A DNA stretch of 58,000 nucleotides from Cryptomeria japonica (GCF_030272615.1 NC_081409.1:239475832-239533831), one strand, 5' to 3'; shown: positions 1-13,569, counted from the first letter of the stretch. Notes: generated by a model not told the origin, from the letters alone. Made by a program: numbers and translations.

Positions 1-2060
1 TTCAGCCTTTACAAACACCCCACTCCAATCCTACTTTGAACTAAGAAAAGAACAAATATCTTCTTTTCCTTTGGTCTCTTGAGGCATCACAATATTCAGA
101 TGACTCTAATCAAAGCACCATTTGATTAGACACCTTTTTTTAGGGGCATTGTAGCCCTAAAATTCCATGATAATGTTTTCATGATGAGCTAGGAAGGGTA
201 ACATCCTTCCCGGATCTTAATTGGCACTGCTTACCATTTCAAGGAGAGCCTCTTTGGATTTCGAACCTCTCTTTTTCTTTTTCTTGACCTTCACTTTGGC
301 ACTAGTGGAGGGAGTTTGACAAATTGTCCTCTTCTCTAGGATGTACTTTTCTTCATCCAAATCCAAAAAATCATCCACATCTGAACCTACATCAAGCTAT
401 GTGACCTCCTCCTCTGAAATTGGGGCCTTTAATCCTTGTCCACTAGTGGACAATCTATTATTTGGGATAGGAGGAATCAGATTGGAAAAGGAAAGACAAC
501 AAAGACCATACACTCCCATTCCTTTCTTACAAGACATGCATTTAGATTAAGAATTTCCTAACATAAACATTACTTGAAAGGCATAGCTCCTCATTTCTTA
601 CTTGAGTGCCAAAACTACCATTATTGGTATCTTGAGCAGGAGGCTGGATAAGTGGGGTTGACTCTCACTAATCAAACTGTGAAAGGGAAATTTTCAAGAA
701 AGTGATCTATGGATAACAACCCTTCCATACAAGAAGCACCTGCTACCTTAGAAGGAGTTCTTTTGTCAATAGTGACTTCATTTCTTCCTGCTAAATATGG
801 AGTTATACGTTGACTAAGTTGTCTATCATTGTCTTCCACCTAGACCCGTGAGGAACACCTCTTGGGAAAACATTTTATTTCTTCTAGAGACCTTTCCAGA
901 TCAATGGGATTATCACCCATCTCCATGCCCACATTTTGAACCCTACATTAGTTTAAGACCTAAACTTGTTATGTTGCATTTTCCCCAAAATATTGACTCG
1001 CCCCATCCTGAGGTCCTCTCTACAACTAAGAACTAAGAATGTTGCTTGGGGGTTCACCAACCTTCTCTTTACCCTATTTGTTACTCAAACACTCTTTTGC
1101 AAAATGGTCATCCTTTTTGCAAGTTTTGCAAGTAACAATAATCTCTTCAACTTTTATCCTCTGTTTCCAGACTCCTTCATTGGACCACAATTCAATCTCC
1201 TTCGATAGAGGAGGGAATGGCTTCCATAGTGTACATATTCTCACATAAACACTGAAGTCCTTCTGCTCTCTATTGTTTCATCTTCTCTCACAAATTGACC
1301 TAGCTTGTTACCAATCTATTAGAGGGTGGACACCTCCCAATATTCCTAAGGTAAGTTATACAAATGAATCCAGATAGGTACCTCATCAATCTTTACCTTC
1401 AAAGGGTCAAAGTTAAAAGACCGATCTTTGATGAAGAACCCTATACCACCCATAATGAAAGGCATGTTGTTCAAAACCCTCTTTGTCTTCAAGGTGATCA
1501 CAGATCACCAAGAAGAACTCGATAGGTAGGGGTTTGATCATGGCGATGTCCCTGCAAGTCTCAACACAATAGTTTTGCACCCTTGAAGGGGCAGGCAAGG
1601 TCCCCACCCACTTCATGAAGAAATATCTCTCCCTCATCCTTTGAACCACACAATTCCAACCCTCCCCTTCTATATGTAGATAAATTGATATTTGGTTGTT
1701 TGTTTGAATGTCCACCTTCGCCGAAGGTTGTTGAGACTGAGTCTCTTTAAGTCTCCACATCTTCTTCTCTATCTTTGAGAAGTTGACCTTTCTTGAGAAA
1801 ACATAGGTGTAACCCCATTTCCTCATAGGGGATCTCTTTATTGATGAGAAACCAATCCTGTATCCATCTTTCTCTACCCCCTTCTTCTTTTTGAATCCTC
1901 CAAGTCTTTTGTGGTTGTCTCCAAGGCAAGCCCCAACTTTTTTTAATCCCTCTACTCCTACTAGCGCTTCCACGATGATCTCCAATTGTTTTGCACTTCG
2001 AGCCTTCTTTATCGCTCCATCAAATGTAAGTCTACTAAGATGTTGGGGCCAATTTTCTTG
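1..2060 (-). pseudogene. LINE (L1-type) ORF1 remnant, DUF4283 and CCHC knuckle
   Basis: Read on the minus strand, the segment resembles ORF1 of plant L1-type LINEs, an RNA-binding protein of the retrotransposition particle. Around 1290-1560 the translation has the DUF4283 pattern: a stretch ending FDPLKVKIDEVPIWI, then LYNLP and EYW. A CX2CX4HX4C knuckle (CKTCKKDDHFAKEC) follows at 1089-1130. The rest, down to base 1, is Lys/Ser-rich and fits an ORF1 tail. Several stops and frame changes break the frame, for example after LYNLP and after EVSTL, so it cannot make the whole protein. ORF2 is not in the window here. The right limit is unclear, because the frame runs into an RNase H-like scrap near 2060. 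Family assignment is from memory of the DUF4283 pattern; moderately sure. Confidence 0.6.
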
Positions 2061-2720
2061 TCCCGTGAACAACAATTTCTTTCCCAAAAGATAATGTCTC
2101 CAATACTTGATGGCTTGGACCAATGCATATATTTTTTTTATCGTATGTGGAGTAGTTAGCAAAAAAAGTTTTTGAATGATATGCCTCAAGATGACCATTT
2201 TGCTTAAGAACAACTCCAAGTGCATATTTTGAAGCATCTATTTCAATCTCAGGAGGTTGTGAGAGATATGGTAGAACAAGAAATAGGTGCAGGACATAAA
2301 AAAAAATTCAATGTGTTCAAAGCATGAGAGTGGAATGATGTCCACTTGAATGCAACATTGGTCTTTGTCAATTGGTGCAAAGGTGTGACAATTTCTAAGT
2401 ACTATAAGATGAACTTGCAATAGAAGTTTGGAAGAGCAACAAAATTATAATTTAGTGAGATTTGAAGGAATAGGCCACTTGTGAAGAACTTCCATTTTTG
2501 TAGGATCTACTTGAAGTCCATGTGCATCAATGACAAACCCAAGATAGGAGATGGATGTCTGGCCAAAATAAAACTTGGGATAGTTGGCATACAAACTATT
2601 CTTTTGAAGTTTGCAAAGAACATGTTCCAAATTTTGAAGATGGATTTTACAAGTGTGAGAACAACACTACGGGTTGGGCTCTTCCTTTTCCTAGGTGAAT
2701 AAATTCTATCTACGTGCATT
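2061..2720 (-). pseudogene. Ty3/gypsy RT-RNase H fragment
   Basis: A scrap of a gypsy-type polyprotein on the minus strand. At about 2450-2680 it reads like the end of the RT palm and thumb (LEHVLCKLQ, LYANYPKFYFGQ, YLGFVI, VDPTKMEVL, W-P). At 2080-2265 it reads like the start of RNase H: IEIDASKYALGVVLKQNG, then KIYALVQAIKYWRHYLLGK, with the catalytic-type Asp in the DAS motif. About 150 bp between the two parts do not translate sensibly in one frame. The RT YxDD box, protease and integrase are absent. No LTR was recognised beside it. The right end meets mitochondrial-like DNA near 2740. Confidence 0.75.
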
Positions 2721-4105
2721 GAAAAAGGTTTAAAGAAGTCATATTCCTAGGTGAAGGTGAGCCATTACACTCCCTATTTTGTTACCCGCCCGGGTCTTTC
2801 CCCCATTTGTGATGGTTCTAGGGCTCCTTTTATGGATTAGAATCATCAGTTATTGATTGACTAATCTTGAGTAGTCCCTGGGAATCAACAACCTAGAAAA
2901 GAAGAGGCTGGGTTCAGTGTATAAACCATAGCCTTGAGAAATCCTACCTACTTTTATGAATAGTTTGAAGCAAGATGAGCTGACCGCTTCTTATACACTA
3001 AACTTATTCTCTTGTGAACTAGGCTTGGAATCTCAACTGATTCTGACTGAGGCGAGGTTTGTTACGGGCTTATTCCCCCACCCCTATAGTTGTTTCACCT
3101 ACCAATCCATTTCATTTTTGCTAGCCTTTCCCCAGAGTGGGTCAGGGTAAAGGATAGGGTCTTTCTATCGATGGCGTGTGGGGATTTCCTCTTCTCAAGG
3201 AGATGTGGGATCCAAGTGCGAGTAGACCCTTACCCTCTTGGTACAAAAGAGCTTGAATCCCCGTTGTGGAAGGAAATTGTTTTGGTTCGATTCGTCCATT
3301 TACTAGCTAGCTTCATGAGACATTTGGTGGTTCCGGAGACCAGGACTCTACCATTTGACCCAAGTGAAGCTTGTAAGGCTCACCCTGATTGTAAATCTTT
3401 GTATCCATTAGTCTAATATTTACCTCCTCGATAAAATGCCACTATTTTCTCCCTCCCACCCGCGCTTCTTGAATACAAATCGGCGGTGCATATGATTCGA
3501 AGTCAACATGGTAGGGAAGCCCAAAGGAGTAATCTCATTTCTTCCTTTCCACCAAAAGGGAAAGGTTTCAAACTGCTTCAGGGAATTCATGAAAATATTG
3601 GACGGGCACTCATATCAGATGTAGTGTATGCATTTATTTGGCGCATGTCTGCATGTTGTCAATCTCTCTCATTAAGTAACATCTCTTGAATCAGTGTGGC
3701 CCATCTAACCAATATAGATCACTGAACGTCAAATCTTCCATTCAATTTTCCAGATCTTCCTTGGTAAGACCATATCAATCAGCGATTCAACGGGGCAAAA
3801 ATCCAATTCCACCTTTCATCAATCCGAGCAAGTCTAATCCCCCTATTCCCCCCTTCTGATAGTGGTTGATAGTGGCCTACTCGAATTTGTATTCTCGTTT
3901 ATCCGAAGTACCCAGTGATTCCATTATGATCACTTGAGACAACCGTCGAGCCCTCCTATTTGAGAAAGCACATTATGTGCCCCTAGTGATGCAAGTGAAA
4001 CTTATCCTATTTCTAAGTTGGTAGAGTATGCTCAGGTAGAAATCAATATCATGATGCGCATCGATTGAGAGGGATTCCAGGCCCATGTCTGGCGAGTTCC
4101 ACTCA

Positions 4106-4655
4106 GATATGATCACATGAAGAAGTGACCTATGATGGATGATCTACGTAAAGCAAAAAGATGGGAAAAGCCCCAATATTACTCGTAGGTGAAGACCTCA
4201 ACGTTAATAGGACGTGGGGGACAGGAACTTAAGTGACGGGTCGTATCGGTATTTATTATGAACAAGAGGAGAAGGCATTGGATCCGCCGCACCCATTTCA
4301 AGTGGATTTTGACCCTAAGAAATGGGAATAAAAGATTGAAATGCGTAGGCCTCACTCCCAATTCTTTGTCTTCACCGGAAGATATGATCGCATGAAGAAG
4401 TGACCTATGATGGATGATCTACGCAAAGTGAAAAGATGGGAAAAGCCTCAATATTACTCACAGGCGAAGACCTCAACGTTAATAGGACGTGGGGGACAGG
4501 GACTTAAGTGATGGGTCGTATCGGTATTTATTATGAACAAGAGGAGAAGGCATTGGATCGGCCCCACCCATTTCAAGTGGATTTTGACCCTAAGAAATGG
4601 GAATAAAAGATTGAAATGCGTAGGCCTCACTCCCAGTTCTCTGTCTTCGTTGAAA
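4106..4655. repeat. Tandem duplication, two units of about 275 bp
   Basis: Unit 1 (4106-4380) and unit 2 (4381-4655) begin GATATGATC and align along their whole length with scattered substitutions, for example ATCA/ATCG near the start. They abut directly. The content is not a gene I recognise. Confidence 0.9.
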
Positions 4656-6346
4656 GATCTGTTTCAAGATGCAATGGAAGCAGGGTAATTGTACCTCCCT
4701 ACCCCATTTCAACCCGAAAACCCCCTTCAATTCCCTTGCCCCCCTATTATGAACAAGGGGGTAGAAACATGGGTAGTGGGGCCCACTTTATGGGGGTAGG
4801 GGGGTATGCCCCCGCAGTGGGGTAGAAGGGAAAATACTCTTAGGAGAGGTTGGGTAGAGAATAATCGGTTCCATCAACCCTACTGAGGAGTTCAGTGAAT
4901 TGAGTGATTTGTTTAGTGATCAATGCGGTTTATGCCTCCCAAGGTAGGATATGTCATCGAGAGAATACCCCATTCTATCCCTCCAAATTAAGAGTTTTGA
5001 GCATTCGATGAATTATAGTATGGCTAGGGATAGAAATGAAATGAATGGGAACATGGAAAAAAAACTCTCTTATGCTTTCTCTGTTCCCCTTGGGGTTTTA
5101 AGATAGCTTGTCGGTACCCTTCTAACCCCCTTGGCTTCCAAAAAACATATTCCCCTTCGCAGGTTCCAAACACAAGGACTTGGGCAAACCCTGTTTGTCA
5201 TAGATGTGTTCATTCACTGAGAAAGGCGAAATAAGTTGTTAAGTCGGGTTGACTGGTTGGGTGTTTGCCCCTGTATGGGAAATAGGCCCAAATATCTCCT
5301 GGTATACTGAATATGTTTTGCATTCAGACTTATGGACAACTATCAAAGCTAAGGTGGTACTCGGAACCATTGAACCCCCGAACCTTCCTTTGTCATTGGG
5401 CCACATGACTTACTTAAAGGGTTCATTTGTTTGTATCGCCATTGATTAAATTTCTTTTGTTGCCTCTACTTCATTTTTCGTTTGATGTTCCCCTTTTGAA
5501 GGAGATCCGACCTCAAAATGAACCCCATCTTCTTCAACCATTTCTTCGAGCTACCCCACATAGGGGGACTGACCCCAAACCCTGTCAATGAAAGATAGGA
5601 AGAAACCCTTGGTCCGATGAATTGACCTTATTAAGGGAGAGGGATTTTCATCTATAATTGTTTCTCTTTTCCCAAGGACGGTCGATGTATGTGCCCCCAT
5701 AAGTGCCCCTGCCCCCTTGTAGGGGGTAGTAGGGTAGGGGGACAACACAATCCACCGGGAGAGGGATGAAAAGTATCGATATGTCAAAATACAGGGGTCG
5801 GCGGAAGTCAATCATGAAACAGGTGTCTAAATGGATGAGTGTCTCTATCTATCTAATGTTGTCTGGTGTCTGGATGTCCCTTCTTTTCTCATGGATGAGT
5901 GAGTGCCAGGAACTCATATTCGGGTGTCAATGCAAACTCTATCTATATGGATGGCTTCTACGACCTATCTTTGTGTTTATAGGTTTACTGTGGTATTGTG
6001 TGTTCAACAAATCACTTCCTCAGTGAACCATGTGCATTTATTCAAATCTTGAATATTGGACTGTAAGAGATTTGGAGGAGTGTTTTTGATCTCAGACATA
6101 CAACATTAGTGGGGTGGCAAGCCTTGGGTGGGAAACATTTTATTTTATCCTCATGGGTAGCACAAGTTTCGATACAAACAACCCTAGTATGTGGATGGAG
6201 TGAGGGTAGGTGTGCGCATTAACAAGTTTGATCATTGAACATACAGAATGTCGAGAGGTGCGGATCAATGGGTGGTTACGCTGGATGTAGTAATGTGATG
6301 TGTTGTTAGCAAGCTTATTAATTGGAGGGAAATCAAAGAAGAATCC

Positions 6347-6400
6347 CCCTACTATCTATAGGCAGAAGGCTGAATTGAGGCTTGCCTATAGATAGTAGGG
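6347..6400. repeat. Perfect 18-bp inverted repeat (hairpin)
   Basis: Arms at 6347-6364 and 6383-6400 are exact reverse complements and enclose an 18-nt loop. The outer arm carries CCCTACTAT, the core of the short motif dispersed through the mitochondrial-like blocks. It could be a processing hairpin of the old mitochondrial transcript or a mobile short-repeat unit. Confidence 0.9.
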
Positions 6401-8869
6401 ATCGGGGGAAACCCTTTAATAAGCATAATCATTTCAACCTTGATTCAACATATTCAACCGGCCACTATAGAGGACATGACCCCACTATAGCCCCCCCCAC
6501 TTGGGCATTCGTGTTCCCTATTCAATTCTAGGGGCATCTCCCTGGCAACTCTATCCAATCTTTCTTCTATTTTCTCGCTTACTACTTTTGAGCAGGTGAT
6601 AGATCACGTTATCAATTATCCCAGTCCCCGTTATACCTCTTCGGCATTCAGAGAAAGCAATAAGATGAGGAACAGGGGAATAGGAGTGGCTTAGGCAGGG
6701 GGGACCTTGGGAAATGAAATAGACAAGTATCCAGTGGTGAACCCTCAAGAAGCTTGAACCCTCCATACTGCAACCCCTTAGAATAGTAAGGGCCTCTCAC
6801 CTACCCCAATCGGCAAGAAAGGCCACCCCACTCTTGCCTTTAGAATAGTAGGGCCATCCTTCTACTAGCGTATTCTAGTAGGTTTATTAATTCTGAATTA
6901 ATTACTACCATTCTAAAGGGCTTGTAAAGGGCTCCCTACTATGGCAATAGGCCCTAAAATTCTATGGTATTGATTAATCAAGTGGAAAGGAACTATAGAG
7001 GGAAGAAGACGTCCTACGTCCATAGTGGGGCATGTTACATATGGAATCTTGAGCCATGGCGATAACTTAAATGGCTATGGCTCGATGTCGCTCTCCATCA
7101 ATTATCCCTATTTGGGGCTTCCGAAGGGTTGGTTAGTTCACCGACAACCCTATATTATATGGGCTCGGGGTTTATCAGGTGCATCTTGATTCCCTATAGG
7201 AAGGTCCCCAGTGGTTCGGTATGATAGATCTTGATTCCCATGAACACCTCGCTACTAGAATAGTGGTTTGGTCCCCAAGGGTTCAGTATGATAGATCCTG
7301 ATTCCTAGTTCCAGGGTTCAGTGTGATAGAATCTATACCCATTGGTTCAACCAGGGCCACTATGCACGTTTATGTCCTGGTTTGAGGTCTATGATGTATC
7401 TCATACACCTAGTTCGAAGCAATTGATTCTAGTTATTCTAGTCGGGGCATCGAAGCATGGGTAACCACCATCAACCTCTTCGAGCAGTGATTGACATCGA
7501 ATCATCGATATGTTGTGAGACACATCGTATGTGATAGCAAGTCCATATCTCCTCTGCCCCTCCTAGATCGAAGCGAAGAGCAGCTGGATGGAACGAACCT
7601 TGCATGTACTAGGGATGGGTGGGAGTTATTGTTGCTCTTGTTGATGAAGAACTGAATCTCATATGGGTGAAGAGTTGATTCGGGAAGCACCTGCATCTAT
7701 CTGATGCACCATAGTGACCGAAGAACCGTATTATTGTTCGTGATTCAATGGATTGAATGCATCGGGTTCAGATGGTTCCTCGCCCCAAGCGTAGTAGATC
7801 GTGCGAGGGGATGTCGGACCCATACCAACATGGATAGACATCGAGTTGGGCTCGTGAATAGAATTGATGTGATGGGTTGGGTCACAATCCCCTACGTCAC
7901 TCTATTTCAGAAGAAGACCGCATCCCCTACAACTCAGATTGGTGTATGGTTCCCCATAGTAGGAGCCTACGGAGAGCGTTGATCCAATAGTGAAGGTCCA
8001 TTCAGTCATTTTGTACTGTTACGCCCCGCTAGGCTGGGGTCCGGGAAGGGTGGTTAACCCCATTTCCCGACGACTCTAACCTCATCGGTTGATCGCTAAT
8101 ACATATATAGTACTTTCGGTCTCCCCCATCTGGTTCTGGGGTTCCCGTCCAAGAGACATTCATTTAGTTGACATTGAATCTAAGGTCGGTTGGCGTCGAT
8201 TAGTTGTATTCACATCCCACAATCGATGTTTACTCACCCTTGCCTATGGAAGGAATCCCTTGAGAAGCATGGCCATAACATCTCTGTTGGTTCAGGCCGG
8301 AGAAGAGATACTACCAACAGGTGGGATATTAAAGATTTTTTACTTATGGAGCTAATGGGTGCGCCAACATTACCTACAATGTCCAAACCAAGAATAGGAC
8401 TCACAACCCTTCAAAGAAGAGATCTCTTCGCTACTCCTATCAACCTAGCCTCAACCCAATGAGTAGAGAGATGTCTCCTTCAATACCTCACCCAATTGAT
8501 AGAATTTGAATATCCCTTTCCAAACTCCTAAAATGTGTCATCGATTGGCGCGAACTGCGATGGTTCTATAGAAGGGTGCACAAGCCAGCTCGACCATCGG
8601 GAGAGAAAAAATAGGCTCTCTGCTCAGCGAACTACGACACTAAAACCAGGTGGTCGTGTGGTAAATTGGAGAGTAAAAAGGTGGAAGTGAGGTTACAAGC
8701 TTGGTCTCTTGTATTGGGGTGGGGCCCTCACCTTCCGAAGTCAGGTGAGAAATTTTATTCTTAGGAAAATAGAGGATGGGAAAGTTCTCGCTATTGATTT
8801 GATTTCCAGCTACATGTTATTTTCCCCCATAATTTCTAGTTGCACGTTATAGGTGGTTGGGCCATAGGC

Positions 8870-10700
8870 AAGGACAAGAGAGGCATGAGCAACAGTAGAG
8901 ATAGGAGCATCAAAGTCATAAGCGTTGGTAGCAGAGGCTTTGACAGAGCCAGACACATCCCTTCCGGTTATAAAGTCTGATCCATATGTTCGTGTTAGAG
9001 ATCCACATATAAACCTTCATGGTCAAGACCTTTGTGGTCCAGATACAAAGCCATAGCTAGTAGCAAACCAACCAGTTCGATAGTCAAAGTAAGAAGCAGC
9101 AGGTCAGTCGTTACGGATTGAGACCCAAGCGCAGCACTAGACCCAGTGGTTGAAGTGACAGACCCAGATTATCCATATCCGTACCTTCGTGATCAAGGTT
9201 CATAAGCAAATCAAGACCCAGTTCCACGTACAGATGATGGTTATTGAGAGTCTTATGTTCTTTATCTACGAGATTCTATTGGCCAAGAAGAAGGAGCATA
9301 GACATGTGCAGATCGTGATAGGGAGTAAGAATATGATGCTCGTTATTCAAGTGCTTGTGGTCCAGATACAGATGCTCGTAATAGAGAGAGAGAGATCCAG
9401 ATAGAAACCCAAAAGCAAGAGAAGCAAAGGCATAGGTTGGTTCAGTTAACTAAGAAAAGGCTATGGTAGCATCATACATATATAGGCATCATGCGCAAAA
9501 GCAAGGATAGCATAGGTCACCAAGAGATAGGTATGAGAGCCATAGGTAGCTAGATAAGCAGCACCAGATTTACCAGCATCCTAACCACAAAAAATACGAG
9601 TAGCTCCAGGTCCAGATTTGTACCTTCATGATCAAGAGCCAGCATCAATAGCTTAAGTTGATGAAGCAAAAGCACCTAAAGCATCGGAAGGAAGAGCAAT
9701 ACCCGTCAGAACCAGTGAATGAACTCGTTTATTACTTTGAACCATCAATACTAGTAGTTCCAGGCATGGATGAAGCAACATATCATAGATGTGATTCAGT
9801 TGACCCATAAGCAGTAGTTCCAGTCCCATAACAAAGATAAGTAGAGACAGATGTAGAGACAGATCTATAGCTATATACAGATGCATCAGATCAAGACCTA
9901 GTTCTGGTATTAGTACCTAAAGCATTCAAGCCCATTCTTGCTTACCTACCACAACCAACACCAGATGCAAAGGCTACAAAGGTGTAGGCATATATAGTAC
10001 TAGATCCATAACCTATAGCATCATTATACGAGCTAGCAGCAGATTCTGTAGCTACCCCTCTATCGGTTATTCTAGATTCACTAGCATGAGTACCGACTTC
10101 AGTATCTTATCCAAAGGTTCCACCTATAGTAGAGGAAGTAGTTGAAGCACCAGTAGTAGCATAAATACTAGCCAACATAGCCAGTTTACCTATAATAAAG
10201 GACAAGTACATCACTAGTAGATATGTTGAGTCAGTTTTTGATCTAGAAGCAGTAGAAGTAGCATACCTTCTCTATCAAGAGCTAGAGACAAGTGATGGTT
10301 TTGCCTATATAATAGACCCAATAGATTATGCTCATGCTCATGATAGGGATTTTGTTCCTTATCTATAAGAATACCTAGATATATACCCATAGTGGCTTCC
10401 ATGCCCATATCCATACAAACTAGCAGCATATCTAGACCTATCATTGTATGCTACACGGATCCCGCAGTATACCTTCGCTTGGTTTCATTTACAGATCTAT
10501 CTCTAAATCTATGGATCTAGTATTCAAAGAAGGATTTGAAGAAGTGAATTGGTACAATCCTCTGTTTGAACCAACCCCCACACATGCCTTGTCAGAAGAG
10601 AGAAATTTTGGTAGAAGCCGAAGTTAGAAACATTACTCAGCAGAGAATAGAAAGAAACCTAACAAGTAGAGGAGGTACTGTAGTAAGAGATTTTCACTTT
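8870..10700. other. Low-complexity stretch built of Asp/Pro/Tyr/Arg-like codons
   Basis: About 1.8 kb in which CCAGAT, CCAGTA, AGCAGT, GATCCA and near variants recur irregularly. Plus-strand frames give short runs rich in Asp, Pro, Tyr, Arg and Ser (for example SDPYVRVRDPH near 8970), each stopped within a few dozen codons. It reads like a decayed repetitive coding region or an expanded degenerate microsatellite. I cannot name a gene. A smaller stretch of similar flavour lies at about 32270-32600. Confidence 0.5.
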
Positions 10701-10788
10701 GCGATGGCAAGAACTTCAAGCAACTAATTCATTAGGCTTCCTGGTCCCAAAGAATGATAATCAAATAGCCTTGAGCAATATATATATA

Positions 10789-10799
10789 CCCCCCCCCCC
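10789..10799. repeat. C11 homopolymer after a TA run
   Basis: A short TA-rich run is followed by eleven C residues in the mitochondrial-like block. Confidence 0.9.
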
Positions 10800-12038
10800 A
10801 AAGTCGAGTCACTTGACGTACCTTATCCCAACAGAAAGGGATAAAATTTGACCAATCAAGAAGTCATCGTAGTTGGGAAGGGTGGGAGTAATAAATAGCA
10901 TGAGAAACATTTATCAATGAGAAAGGGTCGGTGGATTGAAGGATAGGCCTTAGGAGGGGGGGTTGTAAGGTTGTTTGGGGATTTCCCCCACCCATAAAGG
11001 TTGATAGGGTCTCCAAAGCAAGGATTCCCTCCTCTAACCAAGTCTCCTCTTAGATTCCATCCTCTTCAAATTATGTCAATTTTGGTAATGACCCCCATCT
11101 TCTGACCCTCTTATTAGAGGAAACCCTCATCCTTAGAAGCTTGTTTTTCTCTTCAGATGTGTTTGGATTACATAGATCGGGTGCTCCTCCCAAGTCCAGC
11201 AAGCAAGCTAAAATAGATTAAGCTGACCTGATGGCCTGGCCTCTTCTCCCAGGTGAGTGCCACTTTGTTCGGGTAGTAAGATACGGCTTCAGACTAAACA
11301 AATTGATTGATAGGTCCCGACCCTCCAGCTAAAATTTATAGGGGTGATTGAAGGCACTATCATTATCGATTGCTCTAGATGCCCATTCCATTGATTTATG
11401 GTGTTGCGTTGTTTGGTCTTCCGTAGTGCCATGCCTGCTTAGGGTGGTTCCTAGGAGGGGTAGTCTTAAAATAGAGTGGTGAGCTGCCAACGCCACCTTC
11501 CTTCGTATAGTTATGTTTTCTTGAGAAAATCCCAAGCCAATCTATGGTCCGGTTCAGTTCCCCTCCCATCATCCCACTAGGGTTCACCACTCCCTTTGTG
11601 GGGCAACTATTCTCCTCCCACTCGTTTGAAAGCCCTACGATTCTAAGGGCGGACAAGATCTTCCTTTTTTCAATGACTATATAAGTGGAGACAAACCCAG
11701 TCAATCACCCCCAGCCAAATAGTAGGGCCCCTGTTTGGCAAGTGTATCCCTTTCTACATGAATTGTTCCACTATCAAATCTTTAGGTGTTTGGTTGGGTG
11801 GGGCAAGTAGATCATCACGGCTTGCGGCAAGGGATGGATCAGAGGATGGTGGAGAAAGGCTTGAAGAGGTAGTCAAAAAGATCACCCTTCTCATTCCCTC
11901 CCTCCCGGAGCTAGCCATCAGCAACATAGATAGTTGGGATCAGTCCAACCACTAAAAGGTATAATTCCCTCCCTACCTTTCCCTTTACTACCTTTGCATC
12001 ATGTGGTATTATTGTGGGCAGGAACAACATGATCGACC

Positions 12039-13201
12039 TAATGAATACTAAGAGGGGGGGGTGAATTAGTATGCCAAAAATCTTTGCACTAAAACACTTA
12101 CACGGTCTTAAGATAAACCGGTAAAGCAGTTTAACAGTCAAATCGGTTACCACACATGCAAACCAAAATGCGAATAAAGCATTCACCCACAAAAGTAATA
12201 CAACCATAACACAAGATATTTGACGTGGAAACCCAATTGGGAAAAACCATGGTGAGATGAAACTCACAAGTCACTATCTGCAGAATAGAAACCAGACTGG
12301 TTAAGGTCTTACAATGTTCTTCACCAGAACAGATCCTGTTAGGAATCTCAATCTCTATTAGGAGATAAGTCCGATTAAAGACTACCTTGTTAGAGGATTT
12401 TAGATTCACATGTGTGAACCACCTTGTTAGAGGATATTACAAAGGCTTTGAGGCCTACCCAGTTAAGGGCTACAGACTTGTCAAAGATGTGAGTAATCAA
12501 CAAGTGTTTGATCTATCTAATAGCACAAACTGCTTGGTTAGATCCAGTATTGCTCACAGCTAATGCATTCCAGCATTACTTCAGTCTTCTCTCTCTCTCT
12601 CACAATTACAACTTGATCTTCTCAGATAAGATCATTCTCAACTTCCACCTTAAACCCTAGCTGGACATTTTTACCCTTTCAGCAATAGCAACAACAACTC
12701 AAAAACCCTAGACATGATGTCCTTTTAAAGGAATCTGATTTCATGTCGGTCCAATAGGATTACATTACAATTTCCTAGGTTCAATGAATCTAGACATACT
12801 TAGTAACACAACACAAGAATCACTGTCAATGTGTCGGCACCGTCAAACAATCTGTGGATTGGTAACTCATCACAAAATGTCGGTTGGTAACTCATCACAG
12901 AGTATTACCAGTTCATACAAAATACCGGTTGCTGGTTTGACAAAAATGAAGACTGGTAAGAATGTGTTGTGCCACTTTGCTCCCTCGTACCGCTTGTGAT
13001 CTGTGAACCGCTTGGGGTCAACATGCCGCTTTAGACCGGGAAACACATTCTGCAAAATCACCACTAGTCTAGAGACTCGTATACAACATACCGATTGGAA
13101 TAAATACCGGTTGAGCATAAGCTCATACATATAAAGGGGATCTCAATACAAGTGTGTGTCCATCAATGACAATCACAGCATAAACCACAAAAATGCCAGC
13201 A
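12039..13201 (-). repeat. Element A 3' LTR
   Basis: It matches 18650-19811 along its length. In plus orientation it begins TA, where the other copy has TG, and ends CA. It is rich in ACCGGT-type motifs. Confidence 0.9.
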
Positions 13202-13213
13202 ATCTCCCCCTTT
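13202..13213 (-). promoter_or_regulatory. Polypurine tract of element A
   Basis: Minus-strand AAAGGGGGAGAT directly abuts the 3' LTR, the expected primer site for plus-strand DNA synthesis. Confidence 0.85.
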
Positions 13214-13294
13214 GGCATTGATGGAAACACTTAAGAAAATAAAATTTTGACATCTAAGTGTTTTACAACAGAAAAACTTGTCATTAACAAAATT

Positions 13295-13471
13295 ACTCCC
13301 CCTAAGCATATACACTATCCCTTAATCAACAGAGTGTATAGCAATTTTTCATTCAGAACATAATCATCAGAGCATATAACATATATCACAGCATATATCA
13401 AAATTTCAAAATAGATACTCTGATATACCAAAATTTCAAAATTTGAAACCATATACTTCTCCCCCTTTTCC
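13295..13471 (-). promoter_or_regulatory. Two additional PPT-like tracts
   Basis: CTTAGGGGGAGT (minus strand) at 13295-13306 and GGAAAAGGGGGAGAAG at 13456-13471 repeat the AGGGGGAG core upstream of the 3' LTR. Multiple PPT copies in this place are a reported Sirevirus hallmark. Confidence 0.7.
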
Positions 13472-13569
13472 AACAATGACAAAGTACTGCTGAAAAACCT
13501 ATTTCCATATATATATAAAAGAGTTTATGACAATAATGAATAATACTTGTCAAAAACTGCTTTATAGTC

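Larger units (their letters stand above)
2745..12038. other. Mitochondrial-derived (NUMT) block 1, no gene recognised
   Basis: Composition changes sharply here: higher GC, runs of CCCC/GGGG, and short motifs such as CCCTACTAT and TAGAATAGTAGG that recur in the two other blocks, one of which carries mitochondrial cob and tRNA-Asp. The block is therefore inferred to be spacer-type plant mitochondrial DNA. Its reading frames are short and I recognise none. The nearest to a gene is 3090-3416 (plus, 108 codons), which matches no family I know. A 275-bp tandem duplication, a perfect hairpin and a long low-complexity stretch lie inside and are listed separately. The left edge is approximate. The right edge is the target duplication of element A. 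Confidence 0.55.

Noticed and set aside
3210-3230. GTGCGAG as a possible group II intron start
   Set aside because: No domain V hairpin or flanking exon was found downstream.
3090-3416. 108-codon plus-strand frame as a mitochondrial gene
   Set aside because: No recognisable domain, no start context, and similar lengths occur by chance in this GC-richer block.
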